DNA from: Microlunatus flavus
Lineage (GTDB): Bacteria; Actinomycetota; Actinomycetes; Propionibacteriales; Propionibacteriaceae
Assembly: GCF_900110855.1 (NCBI RefSeq)
Contig: NZ_FOFA01000004.1
Location: forward strand, 62,001-126,000
Length of the DNA stretch: 64,000 nt
Reading direction: 5' to 3'
Shown: positions 16,544 through 24,462 of the stretch, piece by piece
Numbering within the stretch: the first letter of the stretch is position 1
How the letters are laid out: the number at the start of each line of letters is the position of its first letter
Notes under the pieces: model-generated
Seen by the model: only the letters and a program-made list of their open reading frames with translations
Told to the model about the DNA's origin: nothing
The model's database searches: none
Program-made: the position numbers and the translations under genes

Positions 16544-17026
16544 TCAGGCCGACGGGCGTGGTGGCCGCGCCAGGTACGCGCCCAGGGCCTCGACCAGCCC
16601 GCGGGTGCCCGCCTCCCGGCCCGGCCCGTCGGCGTGGAAGCGGTCGAAGAACACCCCGTGCTCGGTGTGGGTGAACCGCGTGCCCCCGTCGACCGGCTCG
16701 AGCTCGATGGACGCGAGCGAGGTCGACATGTGCACGCCGTCGATCCACATGTCGTACGTCGTGACGATCCGGACGTGCTCGACGATGTCGGTGTAGACCG
16801 CCTCGTAGCGCGTCACCGGGCCCTCGTGGAACGTGCCCTCGGCGACGTCGCGCCCGCCGACCCGGAAGTCGAACGCCCACTCCCCCGGCGCTATCGCCTC
16901 CGGGTTCCCCCACCACCGGAGCTTCTCCTCCTCGACGGCGAACGCGTCCCACACCCGCTCGACTCCGACGGGGTAGTCGCGGGTGAGCGTGAACCCTGCC
17001 CGGGCCAGCCGGCGCCCCTGCGTCAC
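16544..17026 (-). CDS. SRPBCC (AHSA1/activator of Hsp90-like) family protein
   Basis: 160 residues. A START-like hydrophobic-cavity fold: FTLTRDYPVGVERVWDAF at the N-terminus, KLRWWGNPE, GGRDVAEGTFHE and the C-terminal TRFTHTEHGVFFD are typical of small AHSA1-type proteins that sit next to ArsR regulators. GTG 17026 overlaps the RibD-like stop (GTGA). It is the third gene of a three-gene operon with an ArsR regulator and a dihydrofolate-reductase-like protein, a common actinobacterial arrangement whose substrate is unknown. Confidence 0.84.
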   Translation of the reverse strand: MTQGRRLARAGFTLTRDYPVGVERVWDAFAVEEEKLRWWGNPEAIAPGEWAFDFRVGGRDVAEGTFHEGPVTRYEAVYTDIVEHVRIVTTYDMWIDGVHMSTSLASIELEPVDGGTRFTHTEHGVFFDRFHADGPGREAGTRGLVEALGAYLARPPRPSA

Positions 17027-17685
17027 GCGGTCGCCTCCTTACGGGTGAACGTCACGTGGAGGGTGCCGCTCTCGGCCACCTCGCTGCGCACGTCGTGGGT
17101 GCGGTCGAGGGCGGGCAGGTCGTCCCACAGCCGGGGCCCACGACCGAGGACGACCGGGGCGACCATCAGGTGCAGCTGGTCGACGAGCCCCTCGCGCAGG
17201 AAGGCACGGGCGACCCCGACCCCGCCGCCCACCCGGACGTCGCGACCCGCCGCGGCCTCGGTGGCCTCGGCGAGCACGTCACGCAGCGCGCCGCTCCGGA
17301 AGTGGAACGTCGTGCCGCCGTCCATCGGGATGGACGGGCGGGGTGCGGTCCCGGTGAGCACGTAGACCGGGGTCCCGAACGGCGGCCGGTCGCCCCACCA
17401 CCCCTTCCAGGAGGGGTCGTCGGGGTACGCGTGCAGCCCGAACATCGCGGCACCCATGATCTCGGCGCCCACGCCCTCGGGGAAGGCGGCCGCGTACGCC
17501 TCGTCGAGGCCGGTCGTCCCCGCCCCGCTGGTGTCGCCGAAGACCCGCTCGCGGAACGTGCGCGTCGCCGCGTACGCGGCCGTCAGGCGTCCCCAGTCGT
17601 CACCCATCGGGTTGTCCGGGGTGGTGCCGGGCTCGGCGGTCCGCCCGTCGAGGGAGAGGAAGAGGTCGAGGCGTACACGGGTCAT
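17023..17685 (-). CDS. RibD C-terminal/dihydrofolate-reductase-family protein
   Basis: 220 residues. The first strand VRLDLFLSLDGRT, MGAAMFGLHAY, PVYVLTGTA and the NADPH-binding DVRVGGGVGVARAFLREGLVDQLHL are the hallmarks of the RibD_C fold. The end APVVLGRGPRLWDDL is also characteristic. Many such stand-alone proteins have no assigned substrate. It overlaps the ArsR gene by 4 bp (ATGA) and the SRPBCC gene by 4 bp (GTGA), so the three are coupled. Confidence 0.86.
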   Translation of the reverse strand: MTRVRLDLFLSLDGRTAEPGTTPDNPMGDDWGRLTAAYAATRTFRERVFGDTSGAGTTGLDEAYAAAFPEGVGAEIMGAAMFGLHAYPDDPSWKGWWGDRPPFGTPVYVLTGTAPRPSIPMDGGTTFHFRSGALRDVLAEATEAAAGRDVRVGGGVGVARAFLREGLVDQLHLMVAPVVLGRGPRLWDDLPALDRTHDVRSEVAESGTLHVTFTRKEATA

Positions 17686-18026
17686 GGCGGGTCTCCTGGG
17701 GTCGAGGGGCGGGTGAGATGGAGGCCGAGGCGGTCGGCCTGGTGCTCGGCCGGCGTCCGCTGCTCGGCGAGCCAGACGTGGAGGACGTCGAGGGCGCCCG
17801 GACGCAGGCTCACGGTCCGGACGCGGCCGTGCTTCTCCGACGTCACCACCCCGGCGTCCTCCAGGACGCGCAGGTGCTGCATCAGCGACGGCAGCGCCAT
17901 CGAGAACGGGGCGGCGAGCTCCGACACGACGGCCGGCGAGCGGACCAGCCGTTCCACCACGGCGCGCCGCGTCGGGTCCGCGAGCGCGCGGAGCACGGCG
18001 TCGAGCTCGCCGTAATAGTGAGGCAC
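17682..18026 (-). CDS. ArsR-family winged-helix regulator
   Basis: 114 residues. The winged-helix core LRALADPTRRAVVERLVRSPAVVSELAAPF, then the recognition helix LPSLMQHLRVLEDAGVV and wing SEKHGRVRTVSL, fits the ArsR subgroup paired with SRPBCC proteins. No metal-binding cysteines are visible. I place the start at GTG 18026 (VPHYYGEL), not at the in-frame TTG 18062. The hexamer AATACT ends 7 nt before this GTG, suggesting a leaderless mRNA, and homologues begin near here. It probably represses its own operon. Confidence 0.83.
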   Translation of the reverse strand: MPHYYGELDAVLRALADPTRRAVVERLVRSPAVVSELAAPFSMALPSLMQHLRVLEDAGVVTSEKHGRVRTVSLRPGALDVLHVWLAEQRTPAEHQADRLGLHLTRPSTPGDPP

Positions 18027-18093
18027 AAACCTAAGTATTGGGGTCAGGGCCCTCGGGGTCAACAGGTCTGGCGAGGAGACGGACCCTGTCCGC

Positions 18094-18867
18094 TCAGGCC
18101 GGGCGGTAGATCGTGAGGACCTGGTCGGGCTGGTCGCTGACCTGGAACGACGCGTACGTCAGGCGCCGCTCCTCGCCCGACGGCGTGCGGACGCGCTTCA
18201 CGCCCGACTGGCTCGTCGCGATGTCGTAGCGCGGCCACCAGGCGTCGGCCTCGGGGCTCGCCGCCCGCAGCTCGCGCTCGAGCTCGGCGAACCGCGCCGA
18301 CCCCGGGTGCCGGCCGGCGTTCGCGCGCAGCCGCGCGAGCACGCCCTGGGCGACGAGAGGCCACTCGGGCAGCACCTCCCGCGCGGAGGGATCGGTGAAG
18401 ACCCACCGCGCGAGGTTGGGCGCCGGACCGTCCCAGGCACCGCGGAACCAGCGCACCGCGGCGTCGTTCCAGGCGAGCAGGTCGAACGTGCGGCCCGTCA
18501 CGTACGCCGGGTTGGGCTCGACCATGGCGGGCACGCCGGCCACCTCGGGCGACACGGTCTCCGACTCCACGGCCGGCACGTCCTCGTCCGCGCCGAGCGC
18601 GCGGAGGTGGGCCCGCTCCGCGTCCCCGAGCCGCAGGCCGTGCGCGATGGCGTCGAGGACCTGACGGGAGGCCCGGACGTCGCGGCCCTGCTCGAGGAAC
18701 GTGTACCAGGTGGTGCTGATGCCGGCCAGCGCGGCGAGCTCCTCGCGGCGCAGCCCCGGCGTCCGCCGCCGGCCGCCGGGCGGCAGCCCGACGTCGCCGG
18801 GCGAGGTCCGTTCCCGGCGGGCGCGCAGGAAGGCCGCGAGCTCGTGCCGGCTCTTCGTGCTCGTCAC
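18094..18867 (-). CDS. Helix-turn-helix regulator with MmyB-like ligand domain
   Basis: 257 residues. The N-terminal HTH (LRREELAALAGISTTWYTFLEQGRD, about residues 35-60) is of the XRE/MmyB type. It is followed by the MmyB PAS-like domain (LAWNDAAVRWF, PNLARWVFTDP), which in this family binds a small hydrophobic ligand. GTG 18867 faces the divergent oxidoreductase gene (18953), and the 85 bp between them carries an inverted repeat. This arrangement is typical of a regulator that controls the divergent enzyme gene. Confidence 0.87.
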   Translation of the reverse strand: MTSTKSRHELAAFLRARRERTSPGDVGLPPGGRRRTPGLRREELAALAGISTTWYTFLEQGRDVRASRQVLDAIAHGLRLGDAERAHLRALGADEDVPAVESETVSPEVAGVPAMVEPNPAYVTGRTFDLLAWNDAAVRWFRGAWDGPAPNLARWVFTDPSAREVLPEWPLVAQGVLARLRANAGRHPGSARFAELERELRAASPEADAWWPRYDIATSQSGVKRVRTPSGEERRLTYASFQVSDQPDQVLTIYRPA

Positions 18868-18922
18868 CTGCTCGGTCCCTCCGCGTAGCACCTGCAGTAC
18901 CAGTATGAAGCGGCTCTGGATA

Positions 18923-18947
18923 CCAGTCTCGCACCGACCGAGACTGG
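18923..18947. promoter_or_regulatory. Operator-like inverted repeat between divergent regulator and oxidoreductase
   Basis: The 9-bp arms CCAGTCTCG (18923-18931) and CGAGACTGG (18939-18947) are separated by 7 bp. A further TACCAGT copy occurs at 18899 and within the left arm. The site sits directly upstream of the oxidoreductase ATG (18953), where binding of the adjacent MmyB-type regulator would block expression. Confidence 0.5.
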
Positions 18948-18952
18948 CGGAC

Positions 18953-20029
18953 ATGAAGGCCTGGACGCTCACCTCGCTCGACGCCGGACTCACCCTGGAG
19001 GAGGTTCCTGACCCGCAACCCCGCAGCGGCGGCGCTGTCCTCCGCATGCTCGCCGTGCAGGTGCCCGCCTACACGCGGGTGCTCGTCGCCGGTGGTCGCG
19101 GCGGCATCGCCACGCCGACGGTCCTGGGGGTCGGCGGCATCGGCGTCGTCGAGGCGGTGGGCGACGACGTCCACGCGGTGCGGCCCGGCGACGTCGTGAT
19201 GTCGAGCGGCTTCCTGAGCTCCGGGCGGGTCGCCGAGCCGGAGGAGGTGCTGCTCGGCTGGACGGGCATCGGCGGCCGGGGCACCGCCACCGGGACCACC
19301 GACGCGATGCGCCGGACGTGGCGCACCGGCACCTTCGCCGAGCGCGCGCTGATGCCGGCCTCGACGTTGATCGCGCTGCCGGGCGCCGAGGACCACCCCG
19401 ACCTCGCCCGGCTCGCCTTCCTGCCCTGGCTCACCATCGCCGCCGGTGCGGTCGAGCGCGGCGACCTCGCGGCCGGCGACAGCGTCGTCGTCGCCGGGGC
19501 CACGGGGCAGCTCGGAGGTGCGACGGTGCTCCTCGCGCTCGCCGCGGGCGCCGGCCGCGTCGTCGCCTTCGGGCGCAACCGGGCGAGCCTGGAACGGCTG
19601 GCCGCGCTCGACGACCGGGTGGTCCCCGTGGCCGCCCTTGCGGACCGCGCCGCGGACGCGGCCGCCCTGGCCCGGGCGTTGGGCGGCGACGCCGACGTGG
19701 TCGTCGACGCGCTCGGCCCGGCGCCGACGAGCGACCTCACCATGGCGGCGTACGACGTGCTGCGCACCGACGGAACGATGGTGCTCGTCGGCGGCGTGCG
19801 GCAGTCGCTGCCCATCCCCTACTCCGACCTCATGCACCGCCGCCTGACGCTGCGCGGGTCGTGGATGGCCTCGAACGAGACCGCGTACGCCACGTGGCGC
19901 CAGGTCCGCGCCGGCCTGGTCGACCTCGACGCGCTGCAGGTGACGACGGTCGGCCTGAACGACCCGGACCAGGCGCTGGCGCAGGCCGAGGCGGTGCGCG
20001 GGCTCGAGATCGTCACGCTGCGCCCGTGA
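18953..20029 (+). CDS. Medium-chain (zinc-type) alcohol dehydrogenase-like oxidoreductase
   Basis: 358 residues. An MDR-superfamily protein with a GroES-like N-terminal domain (VPDPQPRSGGAVLRML, GVGGIGVVEAVGDDVHAVRPGDVV) and a Rossmann domain with GATGQLGGATVLLALAAGAGRVVAFGRN. I see no zinc-binding cysteine cluster, so it is more like a quinone-reductase-type MDR enzyme than a true zinc alcohol dehydrogenase. It is transcribed divergently from the MmyB-type regulator and is its likely target. The substrate is unknown. Confidence 0.84.
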   Translation: MKAWTLTSLDAGLTLEEVPDPQPRSGGAVLRMLAVQVPAYTRVLVAGGRGGIATPTVLGVGGIGVVEAVGDDVHAVRPGDVVMSSGFLSSGRVAEPEEVLLGWTGIGGRGTATGTTDAMRRTWRTGTFAERALMPASTLIALPGAEDHPDLARLAFLPWLTIAAGAVERGDLAAGDSVVVAGATGQLGGATVLLALAAGAGRVVAFGRNRASLERLAALDDRVVPVAALADRAADAAALARALGGDADVVVDALGPAPTSDLTMAAYDVLRTDGTMVLVGGVRQSLPIPYSDLMHRRLTLRGSWMASNETAYATWRQVRAGLVDLDALQVTTVGLNDPDQALAQAEAVRGLEIVTLRP

Positions 20030-20062
20030 GACGGAGCACCGCGACCGGCGCAGATCGCCGGG

Positions 20063-21028
20063 TCAGGGCAGGAGCACGACCAGCAGCAGGGCGGCGACCG
20101 CGAAGGCGAGCCCACCGACGAGCAGGCCGCGCGCGCCGGCGCTGCGCTGCGGCGACGGCCCGATCCGGCCGTCGAGGAAGGTGAGCGACGGCGGGCTGTA
20201 GTGCAGCACGACCTGGCCGTCCGGCGGCACGTCGACCGTCGTCGTCGCGCGCCCGTAGTCGCTCAGGTAGTCGATCCAGACGCTCACCGTGGTCGACCCG
20301 GGCGGCACGAGGTAGCGGTTGCGGCCCCACTCCGACGCCACCAGCTCGCCGTCGACCCGCACCGCGGTCGCACTGAGCGAGGCCCCGCCACCCCACGGCG
20401 GGCGGATGCGGAGATCGAGGAGCCCACGGCCGGAGCGTGCGTCAGGGTCGACCACGTCCACGTCGAGCAGCCGCTGGACCCCCTCGGCGGGCACGGGCGG
20501 CAACGCGGTCTCCCGGAGCCGCTCCCGGTGAGCCCTGCGCCGAGCTGTTCTCCGAGCACCCAGGGCCACGATGCCGGCGAGCGACCCTCCTAGCGCCCAC
20601 CACCAGGGTGAGGTCAGGGCACCCGCCACCACGCAGACCAGAGCCAGCGCGAGGAACACGACCTGGCCGACGCGACCGCTGCCGGGCCGGGCGTCGGCCC
20701 ACTGCTCGGCCAGGCGGCGGGCCTCGGCGCGGACCACGGGGTCGGCCGGCAGCGGTCCCCCGCGGGCGGTGGCGACAACCTGTTCACGTTGCGTCGCGGT
20801 CAGGTTCCCCGGCAGCCGCTCGGCCGCGCGTCTGCGTGACCGCGCGGCCGCGATCGCGCTCATGACGCTGACGCCGACCCCGGCGAAGACTCCGCCGAAA
20901 CCACCCGGCAGGTCGCCGAACCCCGACCCGGCCAGCGCAAGGACGAGGAACACCGCGAGGGCGGTCGTCACCAGCGTGGTCGAGACCACCGGGAGGACCA
21001 CCGACCGCAGCGTCGCTCCCCGGGTCAC
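20063..21028 (-). CDS. Uncharacterised membrane protein
   Basis: 321 residues, not recognised. Two N-terminal hydrophobic segments (SVVLPVVSTTLVTTALAVFLVLALAG and a following Gly-rich stretch), a charged region, a pair of helices (VVFLALALVCVVAGAL; WWWALGGSLAGIVAL), then a soluble domain of about 120 residues rich in beta-type sequence (ATAVRVDGELVASEWGRNRYLVPPG, VSVWIDYLSDYGRATTTVDVPP). A final C-terminal helix (GLLVGGLAFAVAALLLVVLL) follows. The soluble part resembles the small polar-surface domain often found before a C-terminal anchor. GTG start at 21028. It stands alone. Confidence 0.7.
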   Translation of the reverse strand: MTRGATLRSVVLPVVSTTLVTTALAVFLVLALAGSGFGDLPGGFGGVFAGVGVSVMSAIAAARSRRRAAERLPGNLTATQREQVVATARGGPLPADPVVRAEARRLAEQWADARPGSGRVGQVVFLALALVCVVAGALTSPWWWALGGSLAGIVALGARRTARRRAHRERLRETALPPVPAEGVQRLLDVDVVDPDARSGRGLLDLRIRPPWGGGASLSATAVRVDGELVASEWGRNRYLVPPGSTTVSVWIDYLSDYGRATTTVDVPPDGQVVLHYSPPSLTFLDGRIGPSPQRSAGARGLLVGGLAFAVAALLLVVLLP

Positions 21029-21107
21029 GCGGCCATCGTGGACCCCCGGAGGTGCTCGCCGGGCAAGAACCGCTGATACGGGCTGCGGATCGACGGCCCC
21101 GGAACGC

Positions 21108-21467
21108 TCAGCCCTCGGCGATCAGCGTGAGCACCTCGGTGATACGTCCGTCCACGACCGTCAGCACGTCCAGGCCGCGGGCGACCGGCTCGCCGCCCTC
21201 CGGCCCGAACGTCCAGGCGAGCGCCGCCCGCTCCCCGGCCGCGTACGCCGGTCCCGCCTCGGCGAACACGAAGCCGGGCGCGTCCTGGAGGAGGCGGGCC
21301 GCCTTGGCGAGGAGCGCGTCGACGCCCACCACCGTCTCCTCCGGGTCGGTGAACCGCACGTCCTCGGCGTACGCGGCCTTCGCGGCGGCGCGGCGTCGGT
21401 CCGGGTCGCGCTCCCCGAAGACGTGGTGCAGGTTGGCGGCCAGGAGCTGGTGGGCCGTCGCGGTCAT
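21108..21467 (-). CDS. SnoaL-like/nuclear transport factor 2-fold protein
   Basis: 119 residues. The order HQLLAANLHHVFGERDPDRRRAAAKAAYAEDVRFTDPEE, then a VGVDALLAKAARLL helix and strands ending RGLDVLTVVDGRITEV, is typical of SnoaL-like polyketide cyclase-fold proteins. The fold covers many isomerases and hydrolases, so no reaction can be assigned. ATG 21467. It lies between an unknown membrane protein and a divergent sugar-acid epimerase, with no clear operon. Confidence 0.75.
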   Translation of the reverse strand: MTATAHQLLAANLHHVFGERDPDRRRAAAKAAYAEDVRFTDPEETVVGVDALLAKAARLLQDAPGFVFAEAGPAYAAGERAALAWTFGPEGGEPVARGLDVLTVVDGRITEVLTLIAEG

Positions 21468-21624
21468 GGGGTCCCCTCACGTCGGTGGTGTCGCGCCCGA
21501 TGATGCCCGCGGCCGAGGCGGGTGGGAAGCGCACCGGAGGCGCGTCCCCGAGGGCGGACGGCTCCTGCCGCGGGGCACCGGTCGCCGGGATGGTTCGCTG
21601 GAGCACCCCATCGCAGGAGGACGC

Positions 21625-22608
21625 GTGCACGTTCTGATCACCGGCGCCGCCGGCATGCTCGGCCGCAAGCTGACCGAGCGCCTCGTCGCGGACGGCTCGC
21701 TGGCCGGCCGACCCCTCGACCGGCTGACGCTGACCGACGTCGTCGAACCCTTCCGACCCGCCGAGGTCACGGCGGACGTGGTCGCGACCGACCTCGCCGC
21801 ACCCGGGGCGGCCGATCGGCTCCTCGCCGGGCGACCCGACGTCGTCTTCCACCTCGCTGCCGTGGTCTCGGGCGAGGCCGAGACGGACCTGGACCTCGGC
21901 TACCGGGTCAACCTCGACGCGACCCGCGCGCTGCTGGAGGCCGTCCGGGTCCTGCACGAGCAGGACGGCTACCACCCGCGGGTGGTCTTCACCTCCTCGA
22001 TCGCGGTGTACGGCGCCCCGCTGCCGGACCCGATCCCCGAGGACTTCCACCACACGCCGCTCACCAGCTACGGCACGCAGAAGGCGATCGCGGAGCTGCT
22101 GCTGGCGGACTGGTCGCGGCGCGGCTTCTGCGACGGCGTCGGCGTCCGGCTCCCGACCGTCTGCATCCGCCCGGGCCGGCCCAACAAGGCGGCCAGCGGC
22201 TTCTTCTCCAGCATCCTGCGCGAGCCGCTGGTCGGGCAGGAGGCCGTGCTCCCGGTGCCGGAGACGGTGCGGCACTGGCACGCGTCGCCCCGCTCCGCGG
22301 TCGGCTTCCTGGTCCGGGCCGCCGGGCTCGACACCGCCCTGGTCGGGCCGCGGCGGACGCTCTCGATGCCAGGGCTGAGCGCCACCGTCGGCGAGCAGCT
22401 CGAGGCCCTGCGCCGTGTCGCCGGCGAGCGCGCCGTACGCCTGGTCCGCCACGAGCCCGACGAGGCGGTCATGCGGATCGTCGGGACGTGGGCGGCCGCG
22501 CTGGACGCGACGCGGGCCGAGCGGCTGGGGTTCGTCGCGGAGACCTCGTTCGACGAGATCATCCGCGTGCACGTCGAGGACGAGCTCGGCGGCGTGCTGC
22601 CCTCCTGA
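21625..22608 (+). CDS. denD: NAD-dependent epimerase/dehydratase, D-erythronate dehydrogenase (DenD)-like
   Basis: 327 residues. An extended SDR with GAAGMLGRKL (GxxGxxG) at the N-terminus and the YGTQK catalytic motif near residue 150. VRLPTVCIRPGRPNKAASGFFS and HASPRSAVGFLVRA match the DenD group, which oxidises D-erythronate to 2-oxo-tetronate. It starts at GTG 21625 with CAGGAGG at 21614-21620. No other tetronate-pathway genes (kinase, aldolase) are adjacent, so the substrate remains tentative. Confidence 0.8.
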   Translation: MHVLITGAAGMLGRKLTERLVADGSLAGRPLDRLTLTDVVEPFRPAEVTADVVATDLAAPGAADRLLAGRPDVVFHLAAVVSGEAETDLDLGYRVNLDATRALLEAVRVLHEQDGYHPRVVFTSSIAVYGAPLPDPIPEDFHHTPLTSYGTQKAIAELLLADWSRRGFCDGVGVRLPTVCIRPGRPNKAASGFFSSILREPLVGQEAVLPVPETVRHWHASPRSAVGFLVRAAGLDTALVGPRRTLSMPGLSATVGEQLEALRRVAGERAVRLVRHEPDEAVMRIVGTWAAALDATRAERLGFVAETSFDEIIRVHVEDELGGVLPS

Positions 22609-22718
22609 CCTCGTCACATTGTCGCGAATCGGACCCGCCGGACCTCGCCGCCAATTACGGTGACCGCGGCCAGAAAGACCAGACCGCGGCGAGACGTCGC
22701 GGACCACGAGGAGAACAC

Positions 22719-23204
22719 GTGCGCATCACCCACGCCATCGCCGCTGCAGCCCTGACCGCAGGACTCGTCGCCGGAGCACCTGCCGCCGCCCAGGCTGCTC
22801 CGGTCGCGCCGCCCACCGCGCACGCCTGGCACGCCCAGGAGAGCGCCGCACCGGCCAAGAAGGCCGCGAAGGCCAAGACGAAGATCAGCGCCGACGCCCC
22901 GAGCGAGGTCAAGGCCGGCGACGACATCGAGGTCACCGCCAAGCTCACCCGCAAGAGCGGCAAGAAGTACAAGGCGTACGCGGGCAAGAAGCTCGAGCTC
23001 GTGCTCCTGGACGCACCCGGCGCGGACACCGGCGTGATCATCGACAAGCGGAAGACCAGCAAGAAGGGCAAGGTCACCTTCCTCCTGGACACGACCGACC
23101 CCGAGGTCGCGGGTCAGAGCTACGACTTCCTGGTCGCCTACGAGGGCGGCTCCAAGGCGAAGGCGTCGGAGTCCGACGTCTTCACCGTCACCGTCTCCTC
23201 GTAG
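22719..23204 (+). CDS. Lys-rich secreted protein with an Ig-like domain
   Basis: 161 residues. A clear Sec signal peptide (VRITHAIAAAALTAGLVAGAPAAAQA, cleavage near residue 27), then a Lys/Ala-rich linker, then about 105 residues of beta-sandwich type (SADAPSEVKAGDDIEVTAKL, KLELVLLDA, SYDFLVAYEGG, DVFTVTVSS) that look like an Ig-like domain. GAGGAG at 22708-22713 precedes GTG 22719. Lys outnumbers Arg strongly, unlike the other proteins here. The function is unknown; an exported cell-surface or adhesion role is possible. Confidence 0.75.
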   Translation: MRITHAIAAAALTAGLVAGAPAAAQAAPVAPPTAHAWHAQESAAPAKKAAKAKTKISADAPSEVKAGDDIEVTAKLTRKSGKKYKAYAGKKLELVLLDAPGADTGVIIDKRKTSKKGKVTFLLDTTDPEVAGQSYDFLVAYEGGSKAKASESDVFTVTVSS

Positions 23205-23211
23205 TCGTGCC

Positions 23212-23247
23212 GCGGCGCGCCCTCCGGGGGCGGAGGGCGCGCCGCGC
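23212..23247 (+). terminator. Strong 16-bp hairpin after the secreted-protein gene
   Basis: The arms 23212-23227 and 23232-23247 form a perfect 16-bp GC-rich stem with a GGGG loop, starting 8 nt after the stop codon. No T-run follows, as is usual for actinobacterial terminators. Confidence 0.7.
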
Positions 23248-23301
23248 GTACGGGAGCACCCCGCCCCCGCGGCGGCCGCGCAGGACGGGTTGGATGGGGG
23301 C

Positions 23302-24087
23302 ATGACCACCGCGGACCACGCAGAACCCGCTGTCCCCCTCGGCCGGCACCGGATGCCGCTGCTCGGCTTCGGCACCTGGCAGATCGACGACGCCGACGCG
23401 CCCGAGGCCACCACGACGGCCCTCGAGCTCGGCTACCGCCACATCGACACCGCCACCGGCTACCGCAACGAGGCCGGCATCGGCAAGGCGCTCGCCGCCT
23501 CCGGCCTCGATCGCGACTCGATCTTCATCACGACCAAGCTGCCCCCGGACCACGGCGGCCGCGAGCGTCAGACCATCGAGGAGAGCCTCACCAAGCTCGG
23601 CACCGACCACGTCGACCTGTGGCTGGTGCACTGGCCGCCGGACGGGCAGGCCTCGCCCGAGGTCTGGGCCGAGGTCGTCAGGGCCCAGCAGGACGGGCTC
23701 GCGACCAGCATCGGGGTCAGCAACTACTCCCTCGAGCAGATCGACGAGCTCACCGCCGCCACCGGGGTCACCCCGGCGGTCAACCAGATCCGCTGGAGCC
23801 CGGGCATCTACGACGCGGCCGTCGCGTCCGGCCTGGCCGAGCGCGGGGTGGTCCTCGAGGGCTACAGCCCGTTCAAGGCGAGCAACCTCGACGACCCGAC
23901 CCTCGTACGCATCGCCGAGGCGCACGACGCGACCACGGCCCAGGTCATCGTCGCCTGGCACGTCGCCCACCAGTTCGTGGTGATCCCCAAGTCGGTGCGC
24001 CGGGAGCGCATCGAGGCGAACGCCGCCGGCGCGGACATCGCGCTGAGCAGCGACGAGGTCGCGGCGATCGACGCTCTGGGGGCCTGA
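23302..24087 (+). CDS. Aldo/keto reductase
   Basis: 261 residues. A TIM-barrel NADPH-dependent carbonyl reductase. The catalytic tetrad is visible as Asp and Tyr in YRHIDTATGYRNEAG, Lys in FITTKLPPD and His in LWLVHWPPD. The C-terminal cofactor site reads VIPKSVRRERIEANA. ATG 23302 is chosen over the in-frame ATG 23290 because a GGGGG run precedes it at suitable distance and conservation starts after it. It is monocistronic and ends in a hairpin shared with the convergent gene. Confidence 0.9.
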   Translation: MTTADHAEPAVPLGRHRMPLLGFGTWQIDDADAPEATTTALELGYRHIDTATGYRNEAGIGKALAASGLDRDSIFITTKLPPDHGGRERQTIEESLTKLGTDHVDLWLVHWPPDGQASPEVWAEVVRAQQDGLATSIGVSNYSLEQIDELTAATGVTPAVNQIRWSPGIYDAAVASGLAERGVVLEGYSPFKASNLDDPTLVRIAEAHDATTAQVIVAWHVAHQFVVIPKSVRRERIEANAAGADIALSSDEVAAIDALGA

Positions 24088-24100
24088 GCCCGCAGCGGTC

Positions 24101-24147
24101 CCGAGCGGGCGGCGGTCAGACCCTTCCGGTCGCCGCCGCCCGCTCGG
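24101..24147. terminator. Bidirectional hairpin between convergent genes
   Basis: The perfect 15-bp arms CCGAGCGGGCGGCGG (24101-24115) and its complement (24133-24147) enclose a 17-nt loop. The right arm lies inside the last codons of the convergent zinc-ribbon gene. The position after the aldo/keto reductase stop suggests termination in both directions. Confidence 0.6.
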
Positions 24148-24355
24148 CCTGCTCCCGGGGAACGTCCGCGGTGCGCCCGCACACCGTGCACACGTCGAGG
24201 TAGCGGGTCCCGACCGGGATCAGCGGGACGAAGAACAGGCTGATGCGGCGTACGCGTCGCAGGAGCTGGTGGGCGCCCTGCTGGTGGCAGCGCTCGCACA
24301 GGAACACCAGCGTCGCCATGAGGAAGTCCCGCGAGGACAGCCCGAAGATCAGCAC
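24116..24355 (-). CDS. Small zinc-ribbon protein
   Basis: 79 residues. It starts VLIFGLSSRDFL from GTG 24355. Two Cys pairs, CERC in VFLCERCHQQGAH and CTVC in LDVCTVCGRT, flank a hydrophobic segment (RRISLFFVPLIPVGTRY). This Cys-x2-Cys ... Cys-x2-Cys layout with a central FFVPLIPV stretch is the pattern of a small zinc-ribbon family of unknown role, possibly membrane-associated. The upstream region is shared with the divergent P-type ATPase gene. Confidence 0.75.
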   Translation of the reverse strand: MLIFGLSSRDFLMATLVFLCERCHQQGAHQLLRRVRRISLFFVPLIPVGTRYLDVCTVCGRTADVPREQAERAAATGRV

Positions 24356-24450
24356 CGGGCCACGGTACGGGCCCGGACGCGCAGGTTCCTGGGCCGGATC
24401 GCGAGGTCGGCGCCCTCGCCGCGTCGGACGGCGCTGACAGCGGTTGGCCC

Positions 24451-24456
24451 CACAAT
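24451..24456 (+). promoter_or_regulatory. -10-like hexamer CACAAT, 6 nt before a GTG start
   Basis: CACAAT keeps the conserved A2 and T6 of a -10 element and lies 6 nt before GTG 24463 of the P-type ATPase gene. No ribosome site is seen, which suggests a leaderless mRNA. Confidence 0.35.
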
Positions 24457-24462
24457 GGCTGC

